From positions 1 to 64,000 of the forward strand of contig JAGCUR010000006.1 of assembly GCA_017962745.1 (NCBI GenBank): a stretch of DNA of 64,000 bases, given 5' to 3'. The notes beneath the pieces were generated by a model, which was given only the letters and a program-made list of their open reading frames with translations, searched no databases and was not told the origin of the DNA. Positions within the stretch are counted from its first letter, which is position 1, and each line of letters starts with the position of its first letter. The stretch is from Bacilli bacterium. GTDB lineage: Bacteria > Bacillota_I > Bacilli_A > ML615J-28 > CAG-698. The position numbers and the translations under genes were made by a program. Below are positions 46,402-54,726 of this stretch, piece after piece.

Positions 46402-46978
46402 TGCTTTCACCCTCCGTTTCTTCTTTTATTCTTTTAATGTAGGCAATTTGATCTTCAAAAATACCATTTTGAAGTCTAGCAATTAATATAATTACTAATC
46501 CAATCACTACATTTAAGGCATCACTTCCTAAGAATCCAATTAAGATTCTAAAGAAATCTCCACCCAAAAAAATATCTGAAAATATAGTTTTGCCTACTTC
46601 AATTAACAAAAAGGCAGTAACTACATATCCAATTGATATAAATAAATTCTTTTTAACTTTTTCTTTACCTTTAATAAACCATAATATGTTTATTAATATA
46701 AATAGATTACCTAAAATATAAGCTAAATAATTTTTATAAGTTATTCCATCACTATGTAATGATATTGCATACACATATGCAACTGACCCTATTACAACAG
46801 TAATTGAAGCATATAATCCCCATCGCATTAATACAATTAATACAATTGGAATTAATAAAGATATCGTAAATATGTTATTAGTAAAATATGTAGCGAAAAA
46901 TTCAATCAAGAATAAGATTACGCTAAATATACCAATATCAATTGCTCGATATCCATGAATCGATAATCCTTTTTTCAT
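46385..46978 (-). CDS. Multi-pass membrane protein between MsmX and LplB
   Basis: A 197-residue protein with about six hydrophobic spans, a GLSIHGYRAIDIGIFS opening and a charged C-terminus. The size and layout recall S components of energy-coupling-factor transporters, but I see no decisive motif. It is translationally coupled to lplB by overlap and lies 9 bp after copy 2 of msmX, so a role in the transporter or its assembly is likely. Confidence 0.55.
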   Translation of the reverse strand: MKKGLSIHGYRAIDIGIFSVILFLIEFFATYFTNNIFTISLLIPIVLIVLMRWGLYASITVVIGSVAYVYAISLHSDGITYKNYLAYILGNLFILINILWFIKGKEKVKKNLFISIGYVVTAFLLIEVGKTIFSDIFLGGDFFRILIGFLGSDALNVVIGLVIILIARLQNGIFEDQIAYIKRIKEETEGESNEIPT

Positions 46979-46987
46979 AATTTATAA

Positions 46988-48070
46988 TTATTTAATTACC
47001 TTTTCATCTTCTTGATTAAAGAAATACATTGACTTATATGGTATTAAGAAGCGAATAACTTCTCCCATTTCAGGTGTATCATGTGGATCAATTTTAATAA
47101 CTATATTATTGTCACCAATCTTAGCATAAACATTAGTATTATCACCAAGTAATTCACTTACTTCTACTAACGCTTCTATCAAAATGCCTTCTTCATCCTT
47201 AACATGAGCTTCAAGAATTGCTGCTTCTGGTCTAAAGCCAAAGATGACATTTTTATGATTTTTTACTAATTCATAATTATTAAGAGGGATATTAACATCA
47301 GTTTGATTTAATAATAATAAATTATCAATAACTTCGCCCTTAACAAAATTCATTGGTGGTTCACCAATAAATCCAGCTACAAATACATTTACAGGGTTGA
47401 AATATAGTTCATATGGTGTACCAACCTGTTGAATATAGCCATCTTTCATAACAACAATTCGATCTGCCATTGTCATAGCTTCAGTTTGATCGTGAGTTAC
47501 ATAAATTGTAGTAGCACCAATCTTACGATGAATATCAATGATTTCTGATCTCATTGTTACACGTTGTTTAGCATCTAGATTAGATAAAGGTTCATCCATT
47601 AAGAATACATCTACGTGTCTAATAATTGCTCTACCAACTGCTACTCTTTGTCTTTGGCCACCAGAAAGTTCTCTTGGTTTACGATCTAGGTATTCTTCTA
47701 GTCCTAAAATCTTAGCAGTTTTTATTACTTTTTGTTCGATTACTTCTTCATCAATTCCTAGTAATTCTAGTCCAAATCCAATGTTTTCATAAACTGTTAA
47801 GTTAGGATATAAAGCATAACTTTGGAATACCATTGCTACTCCTCTTTGACGAGGTGAAAGCATATTAGCTAACTTTCCATCAATGTAAAATTCACCTTTA
47901 GTAATGTCTTCAAGTCCAGCAATCATTCTTAAAGTCGTACTCTTTCCGCAGCCAGAAGGCCCTACAAGTACGATGAATTCTCCATTATTAATTTCCAAAT
48001 TAAAACCATAAACAGCTTGAAAACCATTTGGATATATTTTATTGATTCCTTTTAAAACTAGATTTGACAT
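46988..48070 (-). CDS. msmX: Sugar ABC transporter ATP-binding protein, MsmX/UgpC type (copy 2)
   Basis: A CUT1-type ATPase with Walker A GPSGCGKSTT, Q-loop VFQSYALYP, signature LSGGQRQRVAVGRA, Walker B VFLMDEPLSNLDA and switch VTHDQTEA. The C-terminal TOBE domain contains FGFRPEAA. 360 residues. It is the first gene of the transporter operon, immediately downstream of the cre-bearing promoter, and is a paralogue of the product of 39829. Confidence 0.93.
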   Translation of the reverse strand: MSNLVLKGINKIYPNGFQAVYGFNLEINNGEFIVLVGPSGCGKSTTLRMIAGLEDITKGEFYIDGKLANMLSPRQRGVAMVFQSYALYPNLTVYENIGFGLELLGIDEEVIEQKVIKTAKILGLEEYLDRKPRELSGGQRQRVAVGRAIIRHVDVFLMDEPLSNLDAKQRVTMRSEIIDIHRKIGATTIYVTHDQTEAMTMADRIVVMKDGYIQQVGTPYELYFNPVNVFVAGFIGEPPMNFVKGEVIDNLLLLNQTDVNIPLNNYELVKNHKNVIFGFRPEAAILEAHVKDEEGILIEALVEVSELLGDNTNVYAKIGDNNIVIKIDPHDTPEMGEVIRFLIPYKSMYFFNQEDEKVIK

Positions 48071-48113
48071 AGATTAATCCTTTCAAGACTTTTTATTCTA
48101 GATAATAAACATT

Positions 48114-48141
48114 CGTTCGTATATACATACTACGTTCGTAT
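48114..48141 (-). promoter_or_regulatory. Tandem ATACGAACG repeats in the transporter operon leader
   Basis: On the minus strand ATACGAACG occurs twice (48141-48133 and 48122-48114), 19 bp apart, about two helical turns, with a GTATATAC element between them. They lie just downstream of the expected transcription start and look like tandem operator sites. The binding protein is unknown; the IclR regulator of the island is one candidate. Confidence 0.5.
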
Positions 48142-48160
48142 TTTTACTTATTTACATACC

Positions 48161-48189
48161 ATTTTAGCACGGCAAGCGTTTACAGTCAA
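48161..48189 (-). promoter_or_regulatory. Promoter of the transporter operon with a cre-like site in its spacer
   Basis: On the minus strand TTGACT (48189-48184) and TAAAAT (48166-48161), spacer 17 bp. The spacer holds TGTAAACGCTTGCC (48184-48171), which matches the CcpA consensus TGNNANCGNTNNCA at all fixed positions but the last. CGTTTTACA upstream mirrors TGTAAACG across the -35. Repression by CcpA in the presence of preferred sugars is likely. Confidence 0.65.
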
Positions 48190-48240
48190 TGTAAAACGTT
48201 AATTTATTTTTTAAATTTTTCTAGATAAATCTTATTTTTT

Positions 48241-49020
48241 TTATTTAGGTTGTTTTCCGATATAAGCTAATATTCCACCATCCACATATAAGATATGACC
48301 ATTAACAAAATTTGATGCATCACTTGCTAAAAAGATAGCCGGGCCCATTAAATCATCAGTTTTGCCCCATCTAGCAGCTGGAGTTTTAGAGATAATAAAA
48401 CTATTGAATGGATGGCCTTCTACTCTTAAAGGAGCAGTTTGAGGAGTCTCAATATAGCCTGGGCCAATACCATTACATTGAATATTATATTCGCCATATT
48501 CTGAAGCTATATTTCTTGTTAACATCTTTAATCCGCCTTTAGCAGCTGCATATGCGGATACAGTTTCTCTACCTAATTCTGACATCATTGAACAAATGTT
48601 AATGATTTTACCATGACCTTTTTTGATCATTGAAGGAATTACAGCTTTTGATACGATAAATGGTGCATTTAAATCTACATCGATTACTTTTCTAAAATCA
48701 GATGCTGCCATTTCAATCATAGGAATACGTTTAATAATGCCCGCATTATTAACTAAAATATCAATAACACCAACTTCTTCTTCAATTTTTTTAACAAGTG
48801 CGTTAACGGCTTCCTCGTTAGTTACATCACAAACATAACCATGAGCTTTAATGCCTACTTCTTCGTAAGCTTTTATTCCTTTATCAACTAATTCTTGATT
48901 AATATCATTAAAACAAATTGTAGCACCAGCTTCGCTAAATCCTTTTGCAATAGCAAAACCAATTCCATAAGATGCACCAGTAATTAATGCAACTTTACCA
49001 TCTAATCTAAAATTAATCAT
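48241..49020 (-). CDS. kduD: SDR reductase acting as KduD (gluconate 5-dehydrogenase-like)
   Basis: A short-chain dehydrogenase of 259 residues that should interconvert 2,5-diketo-3-deoxygluconate and 2-keto-3-deoxygluconate (KDG). The cofactor motif is TGASYGIGFAI, the catalytic Ser/Tyr/Lys lie in CSMMSELGR and YAAAKGG, and the C-terminus VDGGILAYIGKQP is shared by KduD and the gluconate 5-dehydrogenase group. By sequence feel it is closer to the latter, but kduI, eda and kdgK alongside argue for the KduD role. It is last in its operon, and no clear terminator follows. Confidence 0.85.
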   Translation of the reverse strand: MINFRLDGKVALITGASYGIGFAIAKGFSEAGATICFNDINQELVDKGIKAYEEVGIKAHGYVCDVTNEEAVNALVKKIEEEVGVIDILVNNAGIIKRIPMIEMAASDFRKVIDVDLNAPFIVSKAVIPSMIKKGHGKIINICSMMSELGRETVSAYAAAKGGLKMLTRNIASEYGEYNIQCNGIGPGYIETPQTAPLRVEGHPFNSFIISKTPAARWGKTDDLMGPAIFLASDASNFVNGHILYVDGGILAYIGKQPK

Positions 49021-49021
49021 T

Positions 49022-49633
49022 TTATTCTCCTTTAACTATCTTTCTTGCTTGTAAGCATATATTTTTAATTTCTTCACTATTTCCTTTAACTAGCCAACTT
49101 CCTCCGCAAGCCCATACTTTACTATTTGCTACGAAATCGGCTAAATTATTATTATCTACTCCACCAGTAGGCATAAATTTAACTTGAGGGAAAGCAGCGC
49201 CTAGCGCATTAATTGCTTTTAAGCCTCCATATACACCTGCCGGAAAGAATTTAACTACGCTAATTCCATGGTCAATTGCATTCATAATTTCAGTTGGTGT
49301 AACTATTCCTGGTAAGTAAGGAATATTATTTGCAAAACAAGCTAAATACACATCTTCACTAAAACCAGGGGAAACAATAAATTTTACACCTAATTCTATG
49401 GCTTCAATTGCTTGTGTTTTATTAATAACAGTTCCTGCTCCAATTAACATATTTGGATAATTATTAATAGCTAGCTTAATGGCGTCTTTTGCACATTCTG
49501 TTCTAAAACAAATTTCTGCACAGTTTACATCACCAGCTAGCAAAGCATCTAAAGTTGGTGCTACTTCTTCTATATTTTTAAAAGTGACAACTGGAACTAA
49601 TTTAATATCTTTAATTTGCTCTAATACGTCCAT
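49022..49633 (-). CDS. eda: KDPG (2-keto-3-deoxy-6-phosphogluconate) aldolase
   Basis: It splits KDPG to pyruvate and glyceraldehyde-3-phosphate. The class I aldolase features are the Glu/Arg of CAEICFRT, AGTVIN, the Schiff-base Lys in VVKFFPAG and the phosphate loop MPTGGVDNNN. 203 residues. It overlaps kduI by 1 bp and is followed 1 bp later by the kduD gene. Confidence 0.95.
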   Translation of the reverse strand: MDVLEQIKDIKLVPVVTFKNIEEVAPTLDALLAGDVNCAEICFRTECAKDAIKLAINNYPNMLIGAGTVINKTQAIEAIELGVKFIVSPGFSEDVYLACFANNIPYLPGIVTPTEIMNAIDHGISVVKFFPAGVYGGLKAINALGAAFPQVKFMPTGGVDNNNLADFVANSKVWACGGSWLVKGNSEEIKNICLQARKIVKGE

Positions 49634-50469
49634 TATTTTAAATCCTTATTTAAAATATCATCCATATCGGTAAATGTTTGGTTTTCACCACACATTCCCC
49701 AAATAAAGATATAGTTACGAGTTGCACAACCTGAATGAATTGACCAGCTAGGAGAAATTACAGCTTGTTCATTATGTAATAAAATATGTCTTGTTTCATC
49801 TCCTTGGCCCATAAAATGACATACAAAATCATTTTCAGTTAAATTGAAATATAAATATACTTCCATTCTTCTTTCATGTGTGTGGCATGGCATTGTATTC
49901 CATACGCTTCCTGGAGCTAGAATTGTCATTCCCATAACAAGTTGACAGCTTTCGCATACAGCAGGATGAACATATTGATTAATTGTACGTACATTTAAGT
50001 TTTCAGCTTCTCCTAAATGTACTTTTCTAGCTTTTTCTAGTGGAATATGAACAGTAGGGTAGCTTTTATGAGCAGGACTAGAGTTAATATAAAACTTAGC
50101 GGGATTATTAGCATCACATGACACAAATTCTACTTCTTTAATACCACGACCAGCATATAAGCCATCTTGGTAATTCATATCATATTCTTTACCATCTAAA
50201 ATAATCTTACCTTTACCACCAATATTAATTACACCCATTTCTCTTAATTCTAAGAAATAATCACTGGCAAGTTCTTTGCAAGAGCCTAAACTTAACGGTC
50301 TATTAACAGGCATTGCTCCACCAGCAATGATACGATCATTGTGTGAATAAACTAAATTAATTTCATCAGGAATAAAAACTTGTTCGATTAAGAAATGTTC
50401 TCTTAATTCACTTGTTGTGTAATGTTTTACATCATTTGGATGATTTGAATACCTAGTTTCTAGTTTCAT
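49633..50469 (-). CDS. kduI: 5-keto-4-deoxyuronate isomerase
   Basis: It isomerises the spontaneous product of unsaturated galacturonate (DKI) to DKII. The cupin zinc motif is present as [15 protein letters not shown] with a later Gln/His, and the N-terminal [22 protein letters not shown] start is characteristic in short ([15 protein letters not shown]). 278 residues. It acts downstream of GH105. It lies between kdgK and eda. Confidence 0.96.
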   Translation of the reverse strand: MKLETRYSNHPNDVKHYTTSELREHFLIEQVFIPDEINLVYSHNDRIIAGGAMPVNRPLSLGSCKELASDYFLELREMGVINIGGKGKIILDGKEYDMNYQDGLYAGRGIKEVEFVSCDANNPAKFYINSSPAHKSYPTVHIPLEKARKVHLGEAENLNVRTINQYVHPAVCESCQLVMGMTILAPGSVWNTMPCHTHERRMEVYLYFNLTENDFVCHFMGQGDETRHILLHNEQAVISPSWSIHSGCATRNYIFIWGMCGENQTFTDMDDILNKDLK

Positions 50470-50478
50470 ATTATTCTC

Positions 50479-51501
50479 CTATCTTTGTACACGACCTGAT
50501 GCGTCGCCTTTTATTAATTTATATACTTCTTCAAGTGATACCATATTGTAATCACCTGGAATAGTTTGCTTTAATGCACTAGCACCAGCTGCAAAATCGA
50601 TAGCTGTTTGGGCATTTTCTCCATTTAACAAGCAATGAATTAAGCCAGCAGCAAAACTATCACCACCACCTACACGGTCTACAATTCTAATTTCATAATG
50701 ACGTGATAAATAAAACTCTTTACCATCATATAGAAGCCCACTCCAACCATTATCACTAGCTGAATGACTAACTCTAAGCGATGTAGCAATATATTTAAAG
50801 CCATATTTATCTTTCATTTGTTTAAAGATAGCTTTATAACCTTCTAGATTAAGTTTACCACTAGTAACACTTGTTCCTTCAGGTTTAAATCCTAAACACT
50901 TATCTGCATCTTCTTCATTACCAATGCATACATCCACATATTTCATTAGCTCACTCATTGTAGCTCTTGCTTCATCGACGCTCCAAAGTTTACCTCGATA
51001 ATTTAGATCACAGCTTACCATTACACCATATTCTTTAGCCTTCTTTAAAGCTGCAAGTGTTAATTGTCTCGCTTCTTTAGATATAGCTGGAGTAATTCCC
51101 GTGAAATGGAACCAGTTGCAATCTTTAAATATTTGATCAAAATCAAAATCTTCAACTTTGGCTTCAGAAATTGCAGAATGTTTGCGGTCATAAATTACTT
51201 TACTAGCGCGTAGTCCAGCACCAGTTTCTAGAAAATAAATACCAAGTCTATCTCCACCTCGTGCAATATAACTAGTATTTACTCCATATCTACGTAAAGA
51301 ATTAATAGCAGCTTGACCTACTTCGTGAGATGGTACTTTAGTTACAAAATAAGCATCTTCACCAAAGGCAGCTAAGTTTACCGCAACATTAGCTTCGCCT
51401 CCACCATATTCCACTGATAATGAATCACTTTGAACAATTCGTTTGTAGTTATCAGGTGAAAGTCTAAGCATTACTTCACCCATTGTTACGACTTTTTTCA
51501 T
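50479..51501 (-). CDS. kdgK: 2-keto-3-deoxygluconate kinase
   Basis: A PfkB/ribokinase-family enzyme phosphorylating KDG to KDPG. N-terminal VVTMGEVMLRLSP, the GGGEANVAVNLAAFG substrate motif and the C-terminal VDRVGGGDSFAAGLIH with catalytic Asp are all present. 340 residues from the ATG at 51501, which follows AAGGAGG; earlier in-frame ATGs lack a ribosome site. It is the second gene of the GH28-kdgK-kduI-eda-kduD operon. Confidence 0.94.
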   Translation of the reverse strand: MKKVVTMGEVMLRLSPDNYKRIVQSDSLSVEYGGGEANVAVNLAAFGEDAYFVTKVPSHEVGQAAINSLRRYGVNTSYIARGGDRLGIYFLETGAGLRASKVIYDRKHSAISEAKVEDFDFDQIFKDCNWFHFTGITPAISKEARQLTLAALKKAKEYGVMVSCDLNYRGKLWSVDEARATMSELMKYVDVCIGNEEDADKCLGFKPEGTSVTSGKLNLEGYKAIFKQMKDKYGFKYIATSLRVSHSASDNGWSGLLYDGKEFYLSRHYEIRIVDRVGGGDSFAAGLIHCLLNGENAQTAIDFAAGASALKQTIPGDYNMVSLEEVYKLIKGDASGRVQR

Positions 51502-51511
51502 AGCTTCCTCC

Positions 51512-53044
51512 TTAATAATTATATTCTTTGCCATTTTGGCCATTTATATCTACATTTTTGATATTTACTTTATCTACATTTCTAAAATAGAATCCACCTT
51601 TTGCTACCTCATCGCAATCTAACATCATAGCCGGTGTTGTTTTATCTACATCTTTATCTGTATATGTAACTATAATATTTTCTAAGTTAATTTCTTCAAT
51701 TTTAGCTTCTGGTAAGCCGTAAAAGTAACCTGCACAAATACGCGTATTAATTAAATACATATTTTTAAACGTGAAACTACCTAAATGTGGAGTTCTATTA
51801 TCTACAGGTAAAGCAATCTTAGACTGTACATAATCGTTTTTACCATCCGCATCGCAATAATAAAACATATTAATAACTAATCCGCTACCTACATTATTCA
51901 TATAAATATTATCAAATACTACATTCTTAATAACGGCTTTATCGCCTCTACCACGTCTAGTTTTAATTCTAAAACCACGATCTGTGCCATCAAAATAGCA
52001 TTTACTTACACTTACATCTTCTATTCCGCAGCTTGCTTCACTACCAAATACAACTCCACCATGGCCATCACCCATATAACAATTTCTAATTGTTACATTA
52101 GTAGTTGGTTTATAATGATCTTTAACCATTTCAATCTTACCTGATTTTATAGCTATACAATCATCACCTGTATTAAATTTAACTCCTAAAATTAATACAT
52201 TATCTGAGCTTTCTGGATCAATTCCATCAGTATTTGGACTATATTTATCAGCTTCTATCTTTAAATCAATAAATCTTAAATGATTAGAATAATATGGATG
52301 AATTGTCCACGATGCACTGTTTCTTACTGTAACGCCTATAATATCAATATTACTCGACTGGTTAATAAAGATATCATGTGGTCTCCATGCCCCTCTCATA
52401 ACTTTATGATTAATCCACCAATCGCTATTTTGAGCATTTCCGTCAATTACTCCTTCTCCTACTAAACTAAAACTCCTAACATTAATAGCAGTAATTAAAC
52501 TAGCATAGTTTGGACTACTTACCCCTTCCCAGCTTCCACCTGGGGCATCATCAATTAGTGATGGAATAATTGGATATTTATTTCGATCAATTTCACCAAG
52601 TAGTATTGCATCTTTTTCCAAATAAATTGTTAGATTAGATTTCACAAATAAAGGTGTAATTAAATAAATACCTTTAGGAAAATATATAACACTATCTGTA
52701 TCAGCTATATTAATCAATTCTTGAATAGCGCTACTTACTAAAGTTTTACCCGAATTATCGATATTATAATCTAAAGCATTATAAATCTTAGATGGAGCGA
52801 TTGTTTTAATGTACACTACATCCATATATTCACAAGTTACTACTTTTACCATGTAGCTAGTATCCGGAATTAAACCAAACAATGTAAATACATTCTTCTT
52901 GTTATCTTTTAAAACTAATTCTTCGCCCAAATAAACATCATATTCACAACTAGAAAAATATGGATGTTCACATATAAGTTCAAATGTAGCACTAAAATAA
53001 CTAACATGAACTGATTTAAAGATATTTCGATTTATTTTTGCCAT
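51512..53044 (-). CDS. GH28 polygalacturonase without signal peptide
   Basis: A right-handed beta-helix glycosidase hydrolysing galacturonan or oligogalacturonide. A short N-terminal fibronectin-like segment (about 8-82) precedes the helix. The catalytic Asp residues lie in NTDGID (from 271) and GDDCIAIKSG (293-302). The conserved GHGG (327-330) and the RIK motif follow. 510 residues from the ATG at 53044, preceded by GGAGG. The N-terminus has no signal sequence, so it should act in the cytoplasm, like exo-acting oligogalacturonate hydrolases. It heads the KDG operon and faces the pectinesterase gene across a palindrome. Confidence 0.92.
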   Translation of the reverse strand: MAKINRNIFKSVHVSYFSATFELICEHPYFSSCEYDVYLGEELVLKDNKKNVFTLFGLIPDTSYMVKVVTCEYMDVVYIKTIAPSKIYNALDYNIDNSGKTLVSSAIQELINIADTDSVIYFPKGIYLITPLFVKSNLTIYLEKDAILLGEIDRNKYPIIPSLIDDAPGGSWEGVSSPNYASLITAINVRSFSLVGEGVIDGNAQNSDWWINHKVMRGAWRPHDIFINQSSNIDIIGVTVRNSASWTIHPYYSNHLRFIDLKIEADKYSPNTDGIDPESSDNVLILGVKFNTGDDCIAIKSGKIEMVKDHYKPTTNVTIRNCYMGDGHGGVVFGSEASCGIEDVSVSKCYFDGTDRGFRIKTRRGRGDKAVIKNVVFDNIYMNNVGSGLVINMFYYCDADGKNDYVQSKIALPVDNRTPHLGSFTFKNMYLINTRICAGYFYGLPEAKIEEINLENIIVTYTDKDVDKTTPAMMLDCDEVAKGGFYFRNVDKVNIKNVDINGQNGKEYNY

Positions 53045-53066
53045 AAAATCCTCCGATCTTATTAAC

Positions 53067-53102
53067 ATTTTAAAATTTAAAAGTCTTTTTAAACTTTAAA
53101 AT
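53067..53102. promoter_or_regulatory. Long palindrome between the GH28 and pectinesterase genes
   Basis: The left half ATTTTAAAATTTAAAAG (53067-53083) and the reverse complement of the right half, ATTTTAAAGTTTAAAAAG, differ at one base and one extra A. It is centred in the 97-bp divergent intergenic region and covers the -35 area of the pectinesterase promoter. It is a likely operator controlling both genes. Confidence 0.6.
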
Positions 53103-53116
53103 ATTAATAAATTTGT

Positions 53117-53122
53117 TATAAT
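53117..53122 (+). promoter_or_regulatory. -10 element of the pectinesterase gene
   Basis: A perfect TATAAT 20 bp before the ATG, with GAGG between them. The -35 (TTTAAA) is weak and lies within the palindrome, which suggests dependence on or control by a regulator. Confidence 0.55.
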
Positions 53123-53141
53123 GCTACTAGTGAGGTAACAA

Positions 53142-54005
53142 ATGGTAATAGTTGTAGATAAGTTAACCAATATTGATACAATTAATAAAGGTATATCTTT
53201 ATTAAAGACAGGAGATACATTAGAAGTCCATGAAGGCCTATATTTAGAAAAAGTAAAAATTACTTTATCTAATATATCTATTAAAGGAATTGGTAATGTT
53301 ATGATTTCTAATAACGATTATGCTCTAAAAATTCATAAAGATGGATTAGAATATAATACTTTTAGAACATATACTTTAGAATTAATTGGGGAAAATATTA
53401 ATTTAAATAATATAAAAGTAATTAATTCTAGTGGCGATGGAAGATTATATGGACAAGCAGTTGCCCTATCAGTTATTGGAAATAATATTAAATTTGAAAA
53501 CTGTATGTTTGATGCTTTCCAAGATACTATCTTTATTGGTCCACTTCCCCTAGATTTAATTGATAGATATGCTAATTTCTTAGAAAAAGATGAATTAGTA
53601 TATCCTAAAGACCATAAAGTTTATTTTAATAATTGTATTATATCTGGAGATGTAGATTTCATCTTTGGCGCCGGTAGTGGAATCTTTACAAAATGTATCA
53701 TTCATTCTAAATCACGTTCAGGCTACGTTTGCGCTCCCGCAACTGAAGCAAATGATTTTGAAGGTTTCTTCTTCGATAAATGCAAATTCACAGGTGAGGC
53801 CAGTTCTAATACATATCTAGCTCGTCCTTGGCGCGACTTTGGTATGGTTACATTTAGAGATTGTTTATATGAAAACCATATAATTAATGAAGGTTTTAAT
53901 AAATGGAATGATTCATCCCGCGATAAAACTGCTAGATTTTATGAATTTAACTGTAAATATATTGATAATCATGATTACAAAAGAGTTGATTGGATTAATA
54001 AATAA
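53142..54005 (+). CDS. Pectin methylesterase, CE8 family, cytoplasmic
   Basis: It removes methyl groups from esterified galacturonic acid. CE8 signatures: GQAVAL (104-109), FQDT with Asp128, the catalytic DVDFIFG (170-176, Asp172) and YLARPWRDFGMVTF (225-238) with Arg228 and Trp230. 287 residues, close to the bare catalytic domain. There is no signal peptide, so it should act on imported oligosaccharides. It is the only rightward gene of the island, divergent from GH28, and ends at a terminator. Confidence 0.93.
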   Translation: MVIVVDKLTNIDTINKGISLLKTGDTLEVHEGLYLEKVKITLSNISIKGIGNVMISNNDYALKIHKDGLEYNTFRTYTLELIGENINLNNIKVINSSGDGRLYGQAVALSVIGNNIKFENCMFDAFQDTIFIGPLPLDLIDRYANFLEKDELVYPKDHKVYFNNCIISGDVDFIFGAGSGIFTKCIIHSKSRSGYVCAPATEANDFEGFFFDKCKFTGEASSNTYLARPWRDFGMVTFRDCLYENHIINEGFNKWNDSSRDKTARFYEFNCKYIDNHDYKRVDWINK

Positions 54006-54030
54006 GGCACAGGCACTCCTGTGCCTTATT
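54001..54030. terminator. Bidirectional terminator between pectinesterase and CE12 genes
   Basis: A 13-bp perfect stem AATAAGGCACAGG / CCTGTGCCTTATT with loop CACT. It overlaps the pectinesterase stop codon and abuts the stop of the convergent CE12 gene. Confidence 0.9.
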
Positions 54031-54726
54031 TTAGTCTTCCTTCATAAATGATGTATCTACTAAATATGCAGCTAATGGGTGATGAATCTTTTTTAATTCA
54101 TCAATAAATATATTAGCCATCATATATGCTCCATCAGCTCTTAGGTGAGTATTATCATACATACCATTAGGATAATGAGGATAAATTCCTTTATCAAAGA
54201 TCATAAAGAATCTTTTAGATTCATCATCTCCAAGTTTCGCATATAAGTCTTTAGTGATAGATGTCATATCGATACATACTAATTTTAATTCTTTAGCTAC
54301 TTGCGTCATAGCCAAAGGATAATCACCATGAACATTTCCTCTAATTACCCCATTATCAAAAAATCTACGATAAATTGATGTGCAAAAAATTGGTCTAGCG
54401 CCTCTAGAAAGCACGTCTTTAGCCATTTTACGTAAATTTTCTTGATAAGAGCCAAAGACTGTTGTATACCTTTCTGGTTTATCTGGCTTTTGATCATTAT
54501 GACCAAACTGTATTACTACATAATCCCCTTCTTTTACTTCATTTAAAGCTTTATCATATATGCCTAAATCAATAAAGCTTTTAGTGCTACATCCGTTTTT
54601 TGCAAAGTTTAAGATTTCCACTTCTTTATTAAAGAATAATGGTAGCATCTGTCCCCATCCCATTTGGGGATAAGTTGATGCATCATTATATTGCATTGTG
54701 GAATCACCAAAAAGGATTATTCTCAT
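54031..54726 (-). CDS. SGNH-fold rhamnogalacturonan acetylesterase, CE12-like
   Basis: It deacetylates galacturonic acid residues of rhamnogalacturonan. SGNH blocks: GDSTMQ (Ser9) at the N-terminus, FGHNDQKP with Asn and the DNTHLR near the C-terminus (Asp-x2-His). 231 residues without a signal peptide, like YesT of Bacillus. It is the last gene of the leftward gnd-to-CE12 run and overlaps uxaC by 4 bp. Confidence 0.88.
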   Translation of the reverse strand: MRIILFGDSTMQYNDASTYPQMGWGQMLPLFFNKEVEILNFAKNGCSTKSFIDLGIYDKALNEVKEGDYVVIQFGHNDQKPDKPERYTTVFGSYQENLRKMAKDVLSRGARPIFCTSIYRRFFDNGVIRGNVHGDYPLAMTQVAKELKLVCIDMTSITKDLYAKLGDDESKRFFMIFDKGIYPHYPNGMYDNTHLRADGAYMMANIFIDELKKIHHPLAAYLVDTSFMKED

